Source: JACCTU01 sp963848525
GTDB lineage: Bacteria; Actinomycetota; Thermoleophilia; Gaiellales; Gaiellaceae
Length of the DNA stretch: 64,000 nucleotides
Assembly: GCA_963848525.1 (NCBI GenBank)
Contig: CAWKDZ010000005.1
Location: 186,001-250,000 of the forward strand
Direction of reading: 5' to 3'
The position numbers and the translations under genes were made by a program. Positions 32,490-41,576 of the stretch are shown piece by piece. A model generated the notes under the pieces. That model did not search any database and was not told the origin of the DNA. It saw only the letters and a list, made by a program, of their open reading frames with translations. Numbering within the stretch: position 1 is the first letter of the stretch; the number at the start of each line of letters is the position of its first letter.

Positions 32490-33656
32490 GAACGGCACCG
32501 ACGAGCCCGCGGCGACCTCGCCCTCGCCGCGCCGCACGAGCACGAGCGCGTCCGCAGCGGCGGCGCGCACGATCATGTGCGACTCCTGCCCCGAAACCGG
32601 CTCGAGGCCCTCGGCGGTCCGGCGCGCGCGGACGAGCTCGTCTCGCGCGCCGTTGCGGCGAACGGCGTGGGCGAGACGGCCGTGCTCGAAGCGCGGCCCC
32701 GGGTCGCGCTCGCCCTCGAGCGCGCGCAGCGCGGGGCGGACGAAGAGCTCGAAGCCGACGAGCGCCGAGACCGGGTTGCCCGGAAGCCCGAACACGAGCG
32801 TTCGCCCGCGCACGCCGAAGGAGACGGGCTTGCCGGGCTTGACCGCGACGCGCCAGAAGAGCTCCTCGACGCCCAGCTCGGCCGCGACGCCGCGGACGAG
32901 GTCGTGCGGGCCGACGGAGACACCGCCCGACGTGACGACGACGTCGGCCTCGAGCGCCCGTTCGAGTGCCTCGCGGTGCAGCCGCTCGTCGTCGGCGACG
33001 GACGAGACGCTCGCGACCTCGGCGCCCGCCGCGGCGAGCGCGGCCGCGAGCAGCGGGCCGTTGGCCTCGTACACCTGTCCCGGCTCGAGCGGCTCACCGG
33101 GACGCTGGAGCTCCGAGCCGGTGGCGAGCACGGCGGCGACCGGGCGGCGCGCGCACGACACCGTCGCGATCCCGGCGGCGCCGAGCGCGCCGACGTGGCG
33201 CGCTGCGAGGCGGGTCCCCGCCTCCACGACGAGCTCACCGGCCCGCACGTCCGCACCGCGGGCGCGCACGTTGGCATCCTCGGCAACACGATCCGGAACG
33301 GTGAGTCTGTTGTCTTGTTCGACAACGATCTCGAGCGGGACGACCGAGTCGGCTCCGTCCGGGACGACGCCTCCTGTCGCGATCGCCATCGCCTCGCCCG
33401 GCGCGAGCGCGGCGCCGGCGGGGGCGCCCGCGGCGATTCGTGCCCGGACCGGCAGCTCGCCGGGCGTGTCCGCCGCGCGCAGCGCGAAGCCGTCCATCGC
33501 CGAGCTCGGAAACGGCGGGAGGTCGACCACGGCACGGGCGGGCTCGGCCACGACCCGGCCGGCGGCCGCGCTCAACGGCACCGCCTCGGCGGGCAGCGGC
33601 TCCGCGCGCTCGAGCACGAGCGCGGTCGCCTCGTCGAGCGCCAGGAGCTCCGCCAC
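32478..33656 (-). CDS. moeA: Molybdopterin molybdotransferase MoeA
   Basis: A 392-residue enzyme that inserts molybdate into adenylylated molybdopterin. Family segments: LPPFPSSAMDGFALRA (active-site loop), AIATGGVVPDGADSVVPLE, AVLATGSELQRPGEPL, DVVVTSGGVSVGPHDLV and KPGKPVSFG...VFGLPGNPVSALVGFELFVRP. It completes the Mo-cofactor set with moaB-moaC 10 kb away. The last 12 bases overlap the convergent sortase gene. The start is 23 bp from the divergent glycosyltransferase, with a symmetrical TAGCGT/TACGCT in between. Confidence 0.92.
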   Translation of the reverse strand: MAELLALDEATALVLERAEPLPAEAVPLSAAAGRVVAEPARAVVDLPPFPSSAMDGFALRAADTPGELPVRARIAAGAPAGAALAPGEAMAIATGGVVPDGADSVVPLEIVVEQDNRLTVPDRVAEDANVRARGADVRAGELVVEAGTRLAARHVGALGAAGIATVSCARRPVAAVLATGSELQRPGEPLEPGQVYEANGPLLAAALAAAGAEVASVSSVADDERLHREALERALEADVVVTSGGVSVGPHDLVRGVAAELGVEELFWRVAVKPGKPVSFGVRGRTLVFGLPGNPVSALVGFELFVRPALRALEGERDPGPRFEHGRLAHAVRRNGARDELVRARRTAEGLEPVSGQESHMIVRAAAADALVLVRRGEGEVAAGSSVPFLRL

Positions 33657-33679
33657 GCGCGGGATACGCTAGTCGCCGC

Positions 33680-34618
33680 GTGCTCTCCGTCGTCGTCCCC
33701 GTCTTCAACGAGGAGCGAAGCGTCGAGCTGCTGTTCGACGAGATCCGCGCCGCGCTGGAGCCGCTCGACCACGAGTGGGAGGTCGTCTTCGTCGACGACG
33801 GCTCGACGGACGGGTCCTTCGCAGCGCTCACGCGCCTGCATGCGCGGGCCGACAACGTCCGCGTCGTCAGGCTGCGCCGCAACTTCGGCAAGTCGGCCGG
33901 GCTCGCGGCCGGGTTCCGTCAGGCCGAGGGCGGCGTGATCGTCACGCTCGACGCCGACGGCCAGGACGACCCCGCCGAGATCCCGCGCCTGCTCGCGAAG
34001 CTCGAGGAGGGCTTCGATCTCGTCTCGGGTTGGAAGACACGGCGCCGCGACCCGTGGCGTCGGCGCGCCGTTTCGCGCATCTTCAACGTCGTTACCGGTT
34101 GGATCTCGGGCGTCCGCCTACACGACATGAACTGCGGGCTGAAGGCGTACCGCGCGGAGGTCGTGCGCGGTCTGGCGCTCTACGGCGAGCTGCACCGGTT
34201 CTTGCCTGTGCTCGCGCACGAGCGCGGCTTCCGCGTGACCGAGCTCCCCGTCAACCACCGACCCCGTGAGCACGGCCGCTCGCGCTACGGCGTCGAGCGC
34301 TACCTGCGCGGCTTCTTCGACCTGATCACGGTCACGTTCATGGGCCGGTACCGGCACCGGCCGCTGCACCTGTTCGGCGGGCTCGGCCTCCTCTTCGGCA
34401 CTGTCGGCTTCCTGCTCTGCGCCTACCTGACCGTGCTCTGGCTGACGGGGCACGCGATCGGACATCGGCCACTGCTCACGCTCGCCGTGCTGCTCGTCGT
34501 CGTCGGGATGCAGTTCCTCTCCCTGGGGCTGATCGGGGAGATGATCACGACGCACCACGAGGAGCGGACGACCGCGCGCGACCGCGTCGAGCCGCACGTC
34601 GACGAGATCCTCTCCTGA
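33680..34618 (+). CDS. GT2-family glycosyltransferase (polyprenyl-phosphate sugar type)
   Basis: A 312-residue membrane-bound GT2. VVVPVFNEERSVELLFDEI begins the fold, VFVDDGSTDGS and TLDADGQDDPAEI give the DxD-type site, and two C-terminal transmembrane helices follow residue 225. This pattern is that of dolichol/undecaprenyl-phosphate glucose or mannose synthases (DPM1/GtrB-like). The GTG start is preceded by TACGCT nine bases upstream. It overlaps the next gene as CTGA, and the following membrane protein may use the polyprenyl-linked sugar. Confidence 0.87.
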   Translation: MLSVVVPVFNEERSVELLFDEIRAALEPLDHEWEVVFVDDGSTDGSFAALTRLHARADNVRVVRLRRNFGKSAGLAAGFRQAEGGVIVTLDADGQDDPAEIPRLLAKLEEGFDLVSGWKTRRRDPWRRRAVSRIFNVVTGWISGVRLHDMNCGLKAYRAEVVRGLALYGELHRFLPVLAHERGFRVTELPVNHRPREHGRSRYGVERYLRGFFDLITVTFMGRYRHRPLHLFGGLGLLFGTVGFLLCAYLTVLWLTGHAIGHRPLLTLAVLLVVVGMQFLSLGLIGEMITTHHEERTTARDRVEPHVDEILS

Positions 34619-35685
34619 AAGTCCTCTACTTCGGCACGTACGAGCGCGATTACCCGCGCAACGCGCAGGTGATCGCGAGCCTGCGCGGCGCGGGTGTCGA
34701 CGTCGCCGAGCGGCATGAGCCCGTCTGGGAGGGCGCGAGCGAGGCCTGGCGCTCCGGCGCGGGCGCCGCCCTGCGGCTCGCGCGCGCCGAGCTCCGCCTG
34801 CTGCGGCGGGAGCGCGCGTCGTTCGACGCGGTGCTCGTCGGCTACCCCGGGCACTTCGACCTGCCGGCGGCGCGCCGCAACGCAGGAGGCTCGCCCGTCG
34901 TCTTCAACCCGCTCGTCTCGCTCGCCGACACGTTCGTCTCCGACCGGCGACGCTTCCGGGCCGACTCGCTCGCGGCCCGCGCCCTCGAACGGCTCGACCG
35001 CTGGGCGCTCCGCGCGGCCGATGCGGTCGTGGCCGACACGCAGGCGAACGCCGACTTCCTCGCGGGGCTCGCCGGGCTCGAGCGCATCGAGGTCTGCTTC
35101 GTCGGCGCCGAGGAGCGTGTCTTTCGGCCGGCGCCGACGCCGACGGAGCTCACGCACGTGCTGTTCGTCGGCAAGCTGATCCCCCTGCACGGCCTCGAGA
35201 CGATCCTCGCCGCCGCGCGGCTGCTGCCCGACGTTCGCTTCCGTGTCGTCGGGAGCGGCCAGCTCGACCGGCTCCTTCCCGGCCGGCCCGCGAACGTCCA
35301 GTGGGTGCGCTGGGTCGAGTACGAGCAGCTGCCGGGCGAGCTGCACGCTGCGAGCGTCGCGCTCGGGGTCTTCGGTACGTCGGCGAAGGCGCAGCGGGTG
35401 ATCCCGAACAAGGCGTTCCAGGCGCTCGCTTGCGGTACGCCGCTCGTCACGGCCGGAACTGCGGGCGCGCGGGAGCTGCTGACCGACGGCGAGGACGCGC
35501 TGCTCGTCCCGCCCGGGGACGCCGAGGCGCTCGCCGCCGCGCTCGACCGGCTTGCGGGCGACGCCGACCTGCGGGCGCGGCTCGCGCAGCGCGGCCTCGA
35601 GACCTACCGCGCGCAGGCGAGCGAGGCTGTGCTGGGACGCCGCTGGCGCGAGCTCCTGGAGCGCACGGTTGCCGCGACCAAGTAG
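34615..35685 (+). CDS. GT4-family glycosyltransferase, CTG start
   Basis: A 356-residue GT-B glycosyltransferase. The N-terminus KVLYFGTYERDYPRNAQVIASL is the typical first beta strand and Gly-loop of GT4 enzymes and is encoded directly after a CTG that overlaps the stop of the previous gene (CTGA). The next possible start, GTG 34669, would delete that strand. The C-terminal half has LFVGKLIPLHGLETILAAARLL, FRVVGSGQLDRL, KAFQALACGTPLVTA and the acceptor loop. Donor and acceptor are unknown; envelope glycan synthesis is likely from the neighbours. Confidence 0.85.
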   Translation: MKVLYFGTYERDYPRNAQVIASLRGAGVDVAERHEPVWEGASEAWRSGAGAALRLARAELRLLRRERASFDAVLVGYPGHFDLPAARRNAGGSPVVFNPLVSLADTFVSDRRRFRADSLAARALERLDRWALRAADAVVADTQANADFLAGLAGLERIEVCFVGAEERVFRPAPTPTELTHVLFVGKLIPLHGLETILAAARLLPDVRFRVVGSGQLDRLLPGRPANVQWVRWVEYEQLPGELHAASVALGVFGTSAKAQRVIPNKAFQALACGTPLVTAGTAGARELLTDGEDALLVPPGDAEALAAALDRLAGDADLRARLAQRGLETYRAQASEAVLGRRWRELLERTVAATK

Positions 35686-37075
35686 CAGACTGTTACTTGG
35701 TTTCGCGATCGGAGCCTTCGCCGCCGGTTTCGGCTCGCTCTCCGTGCTCCGCTTCCGCTCGTTCGCGACCGGCCGCTTCGACCTCGGGAACATGACCCAG
35801 GCCGTGTGGTCGACGGCGCACGGCGACCCGCTCGCCGTGACGAACCTCGCCGGCGAGCAGACCTCGCGGCTCGCCTCGCACTTCGACCCGATCCTGCTCC
35901 TCTTCGCGCCGCTCTGGCTCGTCTGGCCGAGCCCGTCGCTCCTGCTCGTCACGCAGTCGCTGCTGCTCGCGCTCGGGGCGCTGCCGGTGTTCTGGCTCGC
36001 ACGCAAGCACCTGGGCTCAGAGCGCACCGCGCTCGGTTTCGCGCTCGCATATCTGCTCTACCCGGCGACGCAGTGGGTTGCGCTCGCGGAGTTCCACCCC
36101 GTCGCGCTCGCGTGCCCGTTCCTGCTGTTCGCGTTCTGGTACCTCGACGAGGACCGGCTCGTGCCCTTCGCGCTCTTCGCGGTGCTCGCCGGGACGACGA
36201 AGGAAGAGGTGCCGCTCGCCGTCGCCGGGCTCGGGCTCTGGTACGCGTTCGCGCGGAAGCACCGCGCCGTCGGCGCTGCGATCGCGGTGGCAGGGGTCGC
36301 GGCGTCGGCGCTCGCGGTCGGCGTCGTGATCCCGCACTTCAACGAGGGCGAGCCTTCCGACTTCTACGGACGCTACGACGAGGTCGGCGGCTCGGCGCTC
36401 GGGATCCTGGAGACCGCCGTGACCGATCCGCTGAAGGTACTCGGCGTCGCCTTCGACACGCGTGGGCTGGGATACGTCGTGCGGCTGCTCGCTCCCGTTG
36501 CGTTCCTGCCGCTCGCCGCCCCGCTCGCGCTGCTGCCCGCGCTCCCGGACCTGGCGCTGAACCTCCTCTCCTCGACGCGGACGCAGACCTCGATCCACTT
36601 CCACTACACCGCACCGTTGATTCCTGCGGTGTTCGCGGCGACGATCTTCGGAGCAGCTCGGCTGCGCTTCTCGATCGGAACGCCGCTCGTCGTGCTCGCG
36701 GTCGCCTCGAACGTCGCCCTCTTCGCCTTCCCGATCTGGGATCTTCAGTCGGGCTCGTTCGCAGTCACGGCTCACGACCGCGTCGCGGCCCGTGCGGTCG
36801 AGCTGATCCCCGAAGACGCCGTCGTGTCCGCATCCAACTCGCTCGGCGCCCAGCTCTCGACCCGGCGTCGGTTCCTGAGCTTCCCGGTCCTGCGCGACGC
36901 CGAGTGGGTCGCGGCGGACGAGACCTCGCCCGGCTACCTCGACCGGTTCGCGCCGGAGCCCTACGCGCGCGCGCTCGCCCGCCTTCGCACGAACCCGCGT
37001 TGGCGCATCGTCTTCGAGCAGGACGGCGTGCTCGTGTTCAGATGGGAATCGTCTGCGGGAGCAGGTACGCCGTGA
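35669..37075 (+). CDS. DUF2079 family polytopic membrane protein
   Basis: A 468-residue membrane protein with about ten hydrophobic segments and the DUF2079 landmarks FDLGNMTQAVWSTAHGDPL and SHFDPILLLFAPLWLVWPSP near the N-terminus, then LLYPATQWVALAEFHPVALACP. These proteins resemble GT-C mannosyltransferases, with an acidic residue in the first outer loop, but no reaction is established. TTG at 35669 overlaps the GT4 gene by 17 bases and is chosen because the first helix follows soon after. Convergent overlap of 38 bases with the next gene. Confidence 0.8.
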   Translation: MPRPSSRLLLGFAIGAFAAGFGSLSVLRFRSFATGRFDLGNMTQAVWSTAHGDPLAVTNLAGEQTSRLASHFDPILLLFAPLWLVWPSPSLLLVTQSLLLALGALPVFWLARKHLGSERTALGFALAYLLYPATQWVALAEFHPVALACPFLLFAFWYLDEDRLVPFALFAVLAGTTKEEVPLAVAGLGLWYAFARKHRAVGAAIAVAGVAASALAVGVVIPHFNEGEPSDFYGRYDEVGGSALGILETAVTDPLKVLGVAFDTRGLGYVVRLLAPVAFLPLAAPLALLPALPDLALNLLSSTRTQTSIHFHYTAPLIPAVFAATIFGAARLRFSIGTPLVVLAVASNVALFAFPIWDLQSGSFAVTAHDRVAARAVELIPEDAVVSASNSLGAQLSTRRRFLSFPVLRDAEWVAADETSPGYLDRFAPEPYARALARLRTNPRWRIVFEQDGVLVFRWESSAGAGTP

Positions 37076-38243
37076 GCCCGAGCGCGAGCCCCCGAGCGAG
37101 CCGGTCCTCCTCGAGCGCTGCGAGCGGGACGACCCAGGCCAGGTACCAGGGCGCGACGTACGGCGTGCAGAGGAGCAGCAGCGCCGCGGCCAGCGCCACG
37201 CGTGCGCGCCCTCGCCACGCCTCGCGGGCGAGCCACGCGTACGCGAGCAGGAAGAGCGCGGCGAAGACGCCGATCGCGGCCGAGTCGGGAACGCCGAGCT
37301 GCGTCAGGCGATGGGGGAGCGCGAAGCTCGTCATCTCGCCCGCGTTCTCCGCGAGCGGTCCGAACGCGCCCAGCCAGGCGAAGCCGTAACGCCAGGTCGC
37401 GAGCGCGGCGACGGCGAGCGCCGCGACCGCCAACCCGAGGTACCCGAACGCACGGCGTGTCGCGCGCGCCTCGAGCGCGTGGAGCGGAAGCAGGACGAGC
37501 GGGACCCACTTGACCGCCGCGCCGAGCGCCCAGGCGACGCCCGCGCCGTGCCGCCTGCCGACGGCGGCCCCGGCCAGCGCCGCCACGACCAGCGCGCCGA
37601 CCCACGCGTCGTTGTGCCCGCCCCCCGCGAGGTGGACGGCCAGCACCGGGTTCCAGCCGACGAACGCCGCCGCGAAGGCGCCGGCCCGCGCCGCGACGAG
37701 GACGATCGCAACGGCGGCGCACGCGGCGAGCACCTTGTACGACCAGGCGGCAATCGTCTCGGACTCGCCGGCCAGCGCCGCGAGCGGCTCCGAGGCGAGC
37801 GTGAAGCCCGGCCCGTAGACCGACGTCGAGTCGCGCCACTGGTCGCCCGCCCACCGGAGCGCGGGATCGTCCGGGTAGTCCGAGAACGTGTCGCGGTACG
37901 GATTGCCGCCGTGCTCGACGGCGATCCGCCCGTAGCCCCAGTAGGTCCAGGCGTCGGTCGAGAGCAGCAGCGGCGCGCCGAGCGGCACGAGCTGCACGGC
38001 CAGCGCGATCGCGACCACAGGTCGAACCAGCGTCACGCGGCCGGTCAGCAGGCGGAGCCCTACGAGGTACGCGACGAACGCGAGCGCGAGCAGGACGAGG
38101 AACGCCCAGCTCCAGGCACTGTCGCCGACGTGGGCGCCGCCGGCTTCGGGCACGAGCGGAGAGTCGCTCGGCCACGCGAGCGCGGCGCAGCCCGCGACGA
38201 GCGCGAGGACGACGAGCCCGGCGAGGTTAGGGGACGGGCGCAG
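37038..38243 (-). CDS. GT87-like polytopic membrane glycosyltransferase, probable CTG start
   Basis: A membrane protein with about ten hydrophobic segments. LLLSTDAWTYWGYGRIAVEHGGNPYRD is the acidic first loop of GT-C (GT87-like) mannosyltransferases, and GWNPVLAVHLAGGGHNDAWVG is a second family landmark. The frame codes for a further helix (LAGLVVLALVAGCAALAW) upstream of GTG 38153; a CTG at 38243, inside the end of the PBP gene, would give the 401-residue form MRPSPNLAG.... No ATG, GTG or TTG can include this helix. Probably uses a polyprenyl-phosphate sugar for envelope polymers. Confidence 0.75.
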   Translation of the reverse strand: MRPSPNLAGLVVLALVAGCAALAWPSDSPLVPEAGGAHVGDSAWSWAFLVLLALAFVAYLVGLRLLTGRVTLVRPVVAIALAVQLVPLGAPLLLSTDAWTYWGYGRIAVEHGGNPYRDTFSDYPDDPALRWAGDQWRDSTSVYGPGFTLASEPLAALAGESETIAAWSYKVLAACAAVAIVLVAARAGAFAAAFVGWNPVLAVHLAGGGHNDAWVGALVVAALAGAAVGRRHGAGVAWALGAAVKWVPLVLLPLHALEARATRRAFGYLGLAVAALAVAALATWRYGFAWLGAFGPLAENAGEMTSFALPHRLTQLGVPDSAAIGVFAALFLLAYAWLAREAWRGRARVALAAALLLLCTPYVAPWYLAWVVPLAALEEDRLARGLALGLTAYLLPQTIPI

Positions 38244-40380
38244 GCGGCGGTGGCGGCGGCGGTGGCGGCGCTTCGACGGGTGGCGGCACCGGCTCCACCG
38301 GCGTCGGCTCGGGCGTCGCCACAGACGGTGGGTTCGCGGGCGGCGGCTTCGGCGCGGGACTCGTCGGCGCGGGCGCGGACGGCGAGCTCACGAAATCGAT
38401 CGTGTACTGCCCCGTGTCGAACGGCTCCCAGTTGGGCTCGTGGCGTGGCTCCAGCCAGTAGAGGTAGGGCCGGCCGTCCATCGCCACCGCCATGAAGCGG
38501 CGCCAGATGTCCGCGGGGAACGTTCCGCCGGCGACCGAGATCCCGTGCACGCTCTCCATCGGGATCTGCGCCTGCGGGTAGCCAACCCAGACGGTCGTCT
38601 GCAGCTGCCTGGTGAACCCGGCGAACCACGCGTCGGCGTGGTTGTCGGTCGTGCCGGTCTTCCCCGCGACCGGCCAGCCGATCGCCGCACCGGTCCCGGT
38701 TCCCCCCTGGACGTTGTCCTCGAGGATGTCCGTCACCTCGTCCGCGACCCAGTCGCGCAGGACGCGCTTGCGCTTCGGCTGGCCCCAGCCCGCGTCGGAG
38801 GTGTCCTCCTTGCCGCCGGGCAGGACGACCTTCCGGATCGCCATCGGCTTCGAGTAGATCCCGCCCGCCGCAAGCGTCGCGTACGCGGAAGCCATCTCGA
38901 GCGGCGAGACGGAGATCGCGCCCAGGCCCATCGCGGGCACGACCTCCTCGCGCGGGACGGTGATCCCCATCTTGCGCGCGGCCGCGGCGACCGCCTCGGG
39001 ACCGAGGTCGAGCGTCAGCTGTGCGTAGACGGTGTTGTCGGAGCTGAGCGTCGCGCGGGCCACGGACGTCGAGCCGAGGTAGCTCTTGCCGTACGTCTCG
39101 ACCTCCCACGCCTTGGTCAGCGGATCGGGCTGGTACTTGAAGGGCGCGGAGGTGTAGTACGTCGAGTCGGGATTGACACCGCGCTCGACAGCGGCGACGA
39201 GGACGAAGGTCTTGAACGTCGAGCCCGCCTGCCGCCTGCCCTGCGAGACGAGGTTGTACTGGTTCTTCACGCGCTGCGGGGTGACTCCGACCATCGCCTT
39301 GATCGCCCCCGTCTTCGGGTTGATCGAGACGAGCGCTGCCGCAGGGTCGTTCTTCTCGTAGAGCGTCTGCTTGATCGCCTTCCTCGCCGCGATCTGCAGC
39401 CGCCGGTCGACCGTCGTGTACACGCGCAGGCCGCCGGAGCGCACGGTCGCGCCGCCGTACTCGCGGACGAGCTCGTTGTAGACGTACGAGAAAAAGTACG
39501 GCTCCCGGATCCGCCGGTAGAGCGTCCCCGGGTTGAGCTCGAGCTTGCGGTTCGCGATCGCTTTGTTGAACTGGCCCGCGCTGATCGCGCCGGTCTGGAA
39601 CATCGCGCGCAGCACCTCGTCACGCCGCGCGAGCGCGCGCTCGGGCTGGTGGAACGGGTCGTAGGTCGACGGCGCCTGTGTCAGGCCCGCGAGCAGCGCC
39701 GACTGCTCGAGCGTCAGCGCACGCGCCGGGCGCCTGAAGTACGTCCGCGCCGCCGCCTCGACGCCGTACGCGTGGTTGCCGTAGTAGACCTGGTTCATGT
39801 AGCTCGTCAGGATCCGCCGCTTCGACCAGGCGCGGTCGAGCTTGATCGCGAGGCACGCCTCCCTGAGCTTGCGCTCGACGGTGCGCTCCTGCGAGATGTA
39901 GAGGTTGCGGACCAGCTGCTGGGTAATCGTCGAGCCGCCCTCGACGACGCGCTTCTCGCTCAGGTTCTTGAACGCCGCGCGGGCGATGCCTTCGACGTCC
40001 ACGCCGTCGTGCACCCAGTACCGGCGGTCCTCGATCGCGACCGTCGCGCTTGGCATCCACTTGCTGATCTTCTTGAGCGGAACGGGCTGACGGTTCTTCT
40101 CCGCCGGGATCGAGCCCAGGAAGCTGTCGTCTGCTGCGTAGATGAACGAGTTCTCGCCGAGCTCGACCGGGCGCAGCTCGTCGAGCTCGACGTTCGCGCA
40201 CATCACCGCCGCGCTCGTGACGCCGCCGACCGGGAGGACAACGACGAGCAGCACGGCGGCGGCGATCGCGAGCAGAGCGAGCTTGTGGTGATGCCGCCGC
40301 TTCGCGCGCCTGCGGTTGCGGCGCCGGCGCTCGAACAAGAGCGGCTCGAGGGGCGGCTGCCGGCGAGAGCGCGGGCTCAC
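38227..40380 (-). CDS. Class A penicillin-binding protein (PBP1)
   Basis: A 717-residue bifunctional peptidoglycan synthase. A basic cytoplasmic tail and one transmembrane helix (about 33-53) are followed by the GT51 transglycosylase (VAIEDRRYWVHDGVD, GGSTITQQLVRNLY, KRRILTSYMNQVYYG) and the transpeptidase with SxxK (GSTFKTF), SxN (SSDNTVY) and KTG (AGKTGTTDNHADAW). A proline-rich tail of about 65 residues (PAPKPPPANPP..., ending in nine prolines in a row) projects outside. GTG start overlaps the MscS gene by four bases. Confidence 0.93.
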   Translation of the reverse strand: MSPRSRRQPPLEPLLFERRRRNRRRAKRRHHHKLALLAIAAAVLLVVVLPVGGVTSAAVMCANVELDELRPVELGENSFIYAADDSFLGSIPAEKNRQPVPLKKISKWMPSATVAIEDRRYWVHDGVDVEGIARAAFKNLSEKRVVEGGSTITQQLVRNLYISQERTVERKLREACLAIKLDRAWSKRRILTSYMNQVYYGNHAYGVEAAARTYFRRPARALTLEQSALLAGLTQAPSTYDPFHQPERALARRDEVLRAMFQTGAISAGQFNKAIANRKLELNPGTLYRRIREPYFFSYVYNELVREYGGATVRSGGLRVYTTVDRRLQIAARKAIKQTLYEKNDPAAALVSINPKTGAIKAMVGVTPQRVKNQYNLVSQGRRQAGSTFKTFVLVAAVERGVNPDSTYYTSAPFKYQPDPLTKAWEVETYGKSYLGSTSVARATLSSDNTVYAQLTLDLGPEAVAAAARKMGITVPREEVVPAMGLGAISVSPLEMASAYATLAAGGIYSKPMAIRKVVLPGGKEDTSDAGWGQPKRKRVLRDWVADEVTDILEDNVQGGTGTGAAIGWPVAGKTGTTDNHADAWFAGFTRQLQTTVWVGYPQAQIPMESVHGISVAGGTFPADIWRRFMAVAMDGRPYLYWLEPRHEPNWEPFDTGQYTIDFVSSPSAPAPTSPAPKPPPANPPSVATPEPTPVEPVPPPVEAPPPPPPPPPAPVP

Positions 40381-41096
40381 GCGAGCACCCCGTCCGCGCG
40401 GAGGCGCCGGTGCGCGCGCAGGCGGAGCTCGTGCTCGAGCGCCTCGATCCCGGCATGGCCGGCAGGAACGCGGAGTGTCACCGTCGCGTTTCCTTCGAGC
40501 CCGGTCAGGACGACCTGCGAGCCGTCGTACTCGGCGGTCTCCTCGCGAAGAGCGTCCACGGCGGCGGCAACGTCCTGAGCGAGCGGCACCTGCACCTTGA
40601 TCTCGGCCACCGTGTCCACGCTTCGAATCGTCGAGTTGCGGATGGTATCGGAGGCCAGCGTGTCGTTGGGGATCACGAGCCGAGCGCCGTCGGCGAGCGT
40701 GATGAACGTGTACGTGAGCCCGACCTCCTCGACGCGGCCCGTCTGGTCGCCGACCGTGATCAGGTCGCCGAGACGCACCGGCTGGGCGACCGCGATCAGG
40801 ATCCCGGCGATGAAGTTCGAAAGCGTCCGTTGCGCGGCCAGGCCGAGGATCAGGCCGAGGATCGCGGTCGAGGCGAGCACGCCGCCGGCGACCGCGCGAA
40901 CCTCCGGGATCGTCAGCAGCGCCGAGAGGATCCCGACCACGACGATGATCGTCGAGACGGTACGACGCAGCACGCGGTAGCGCGTCTCGGTCGCCGGATC
41001 GAGCTGCCTGCGGGCCATGCGGCGATCGACGAGGCGCGCGGCGAGCAGGGCCAGCACGATGACGGCCGCGGCGACCCCGACCTGGTCCCAGTCCAT
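40377..41096 (-). CDS. MscS-family mechanosensitive channel
   Basis: A 239-residue protein with an N-terminal helix, two more hydrophobic segments (about 46-90) and the pore-helix/beta-domain signature ILGLILGLAAQRTLSNFIAGILIAVAQPVRLGDLITVG, then GRVEEVGLTYTFITLADGARLVIPNDTL. It opens under membrane tension to release solutes. It is small, with only three helices and a short C-terminal domain. Next to PBP1, with which it overlaps. Confidence 0.9.
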   Translation of the reverse strand: MDWDQVGVAAAVIVLALLAARLVDRRMARRQLDPATETRYRVLRRTVSTIIVVVGILSALLTIPEVRAVAGGVLASTAILGLILGLAAQRTLSNFIAGILIAVAQPVRLGDLITVGDQTGRVEEVGLTYTFITLADGARLVIPNDTLASDTIRNSTIRSVDTVAEIKVQVPLAQDVAAAVDALREETAEYDGSQVVLTGLEGNATVTLRVPAGHAGIEALEHELRLRAHRRLRADGVLA

Positions 41097-41109
41097 CCGC
41101 GTCTATTCC

Positions 41110-41520
41110 TTACGGGTCGAGCGGCTTCCTGCCCGCGAACCCCTCCTCGAGGCCGTGCCAGTACGCAACTTCGTCCTCTCCCAGCTGCCAGCAGAGGAAC
41201 GCCTCGGCTCCTTCGACCTGCGTCGGGAAGTCGACCAGGCCCGTCTCGGGATCCTTGACGACGCCCCCGAGCTCGTGGATCGCGTTGACGCAGCGCGCGA
41301 CGGCTGCGAGCTCCGTCGCGATCGTCTCGTCGAGCTCGCTCAGCTCGCCGGAGTCGAACCCGCTGCCGTTCCCCGCGACGCGCATGGTCAGCTCGACGCG
41401 CGCGTGCCGCGCTCCGACGAGGGCGCGGCGGTGCGCGACGAGGTGCTCGACGAGCGGGCGGACGCGGCCGAGCAGGGCGGTCGCTTCCTCCCGCGAGAAG
41501 TGGCGCGGCGGCACGCCCAT
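41110..41520 (-). CDS. DUF2203 family protein
   Basis: A 136-residue soluble, mostly helical protein. The conserved end ELGGVVKDPETGLVDFPTQVEGAEAFLCWQLGEDEVAYWHGLEEGFAGRKPL identifies DUF2203. The ATG at 41520 fits the family start (HFSREEATALLGRVRPLVE). An in-frame TTG at 41550 would add ten residues. Function unknown. Confidence 0.8.
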   Translation of the reverse strand: MGVPPRHFSREEATALLGRVRPLVEHLVAHRRALVGARHARVELTMRVAGNGSGFDSGELSELDETIATELAAVARCVNAIHELGGVVKDPETGLVDFPTQVEGAEAFLCWQLGEDEVAYWHGLEEGFAGRKPLDP

Positions 41521-41525
41521 ATGAT
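41520..41525 (+). promoter_or_regulatory. -10 element TATGAT upstream of the CPBP gene
   Basis: TATGAT is the best -10 match near the 56-bp space between the divergent DUF2203 and CPBP genes, and it overlaps the DUF2203 start codon. It would give an mRNA with a 5' leader of about 45 bases. Confidence 0.35.
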
Positions 41526-41576
41526 CGAGATGCAGGTGCCCTGCGGTCAACGATCCATGCGGCCGGATTCGCGGCA

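Noticed and set aside
38227..38430. Simple-sequence repeat or CRISPR-like array in the proline codons
   Set aside because: It is the proline-rich tail of the PBP, irregular at DNA level and without spacers.
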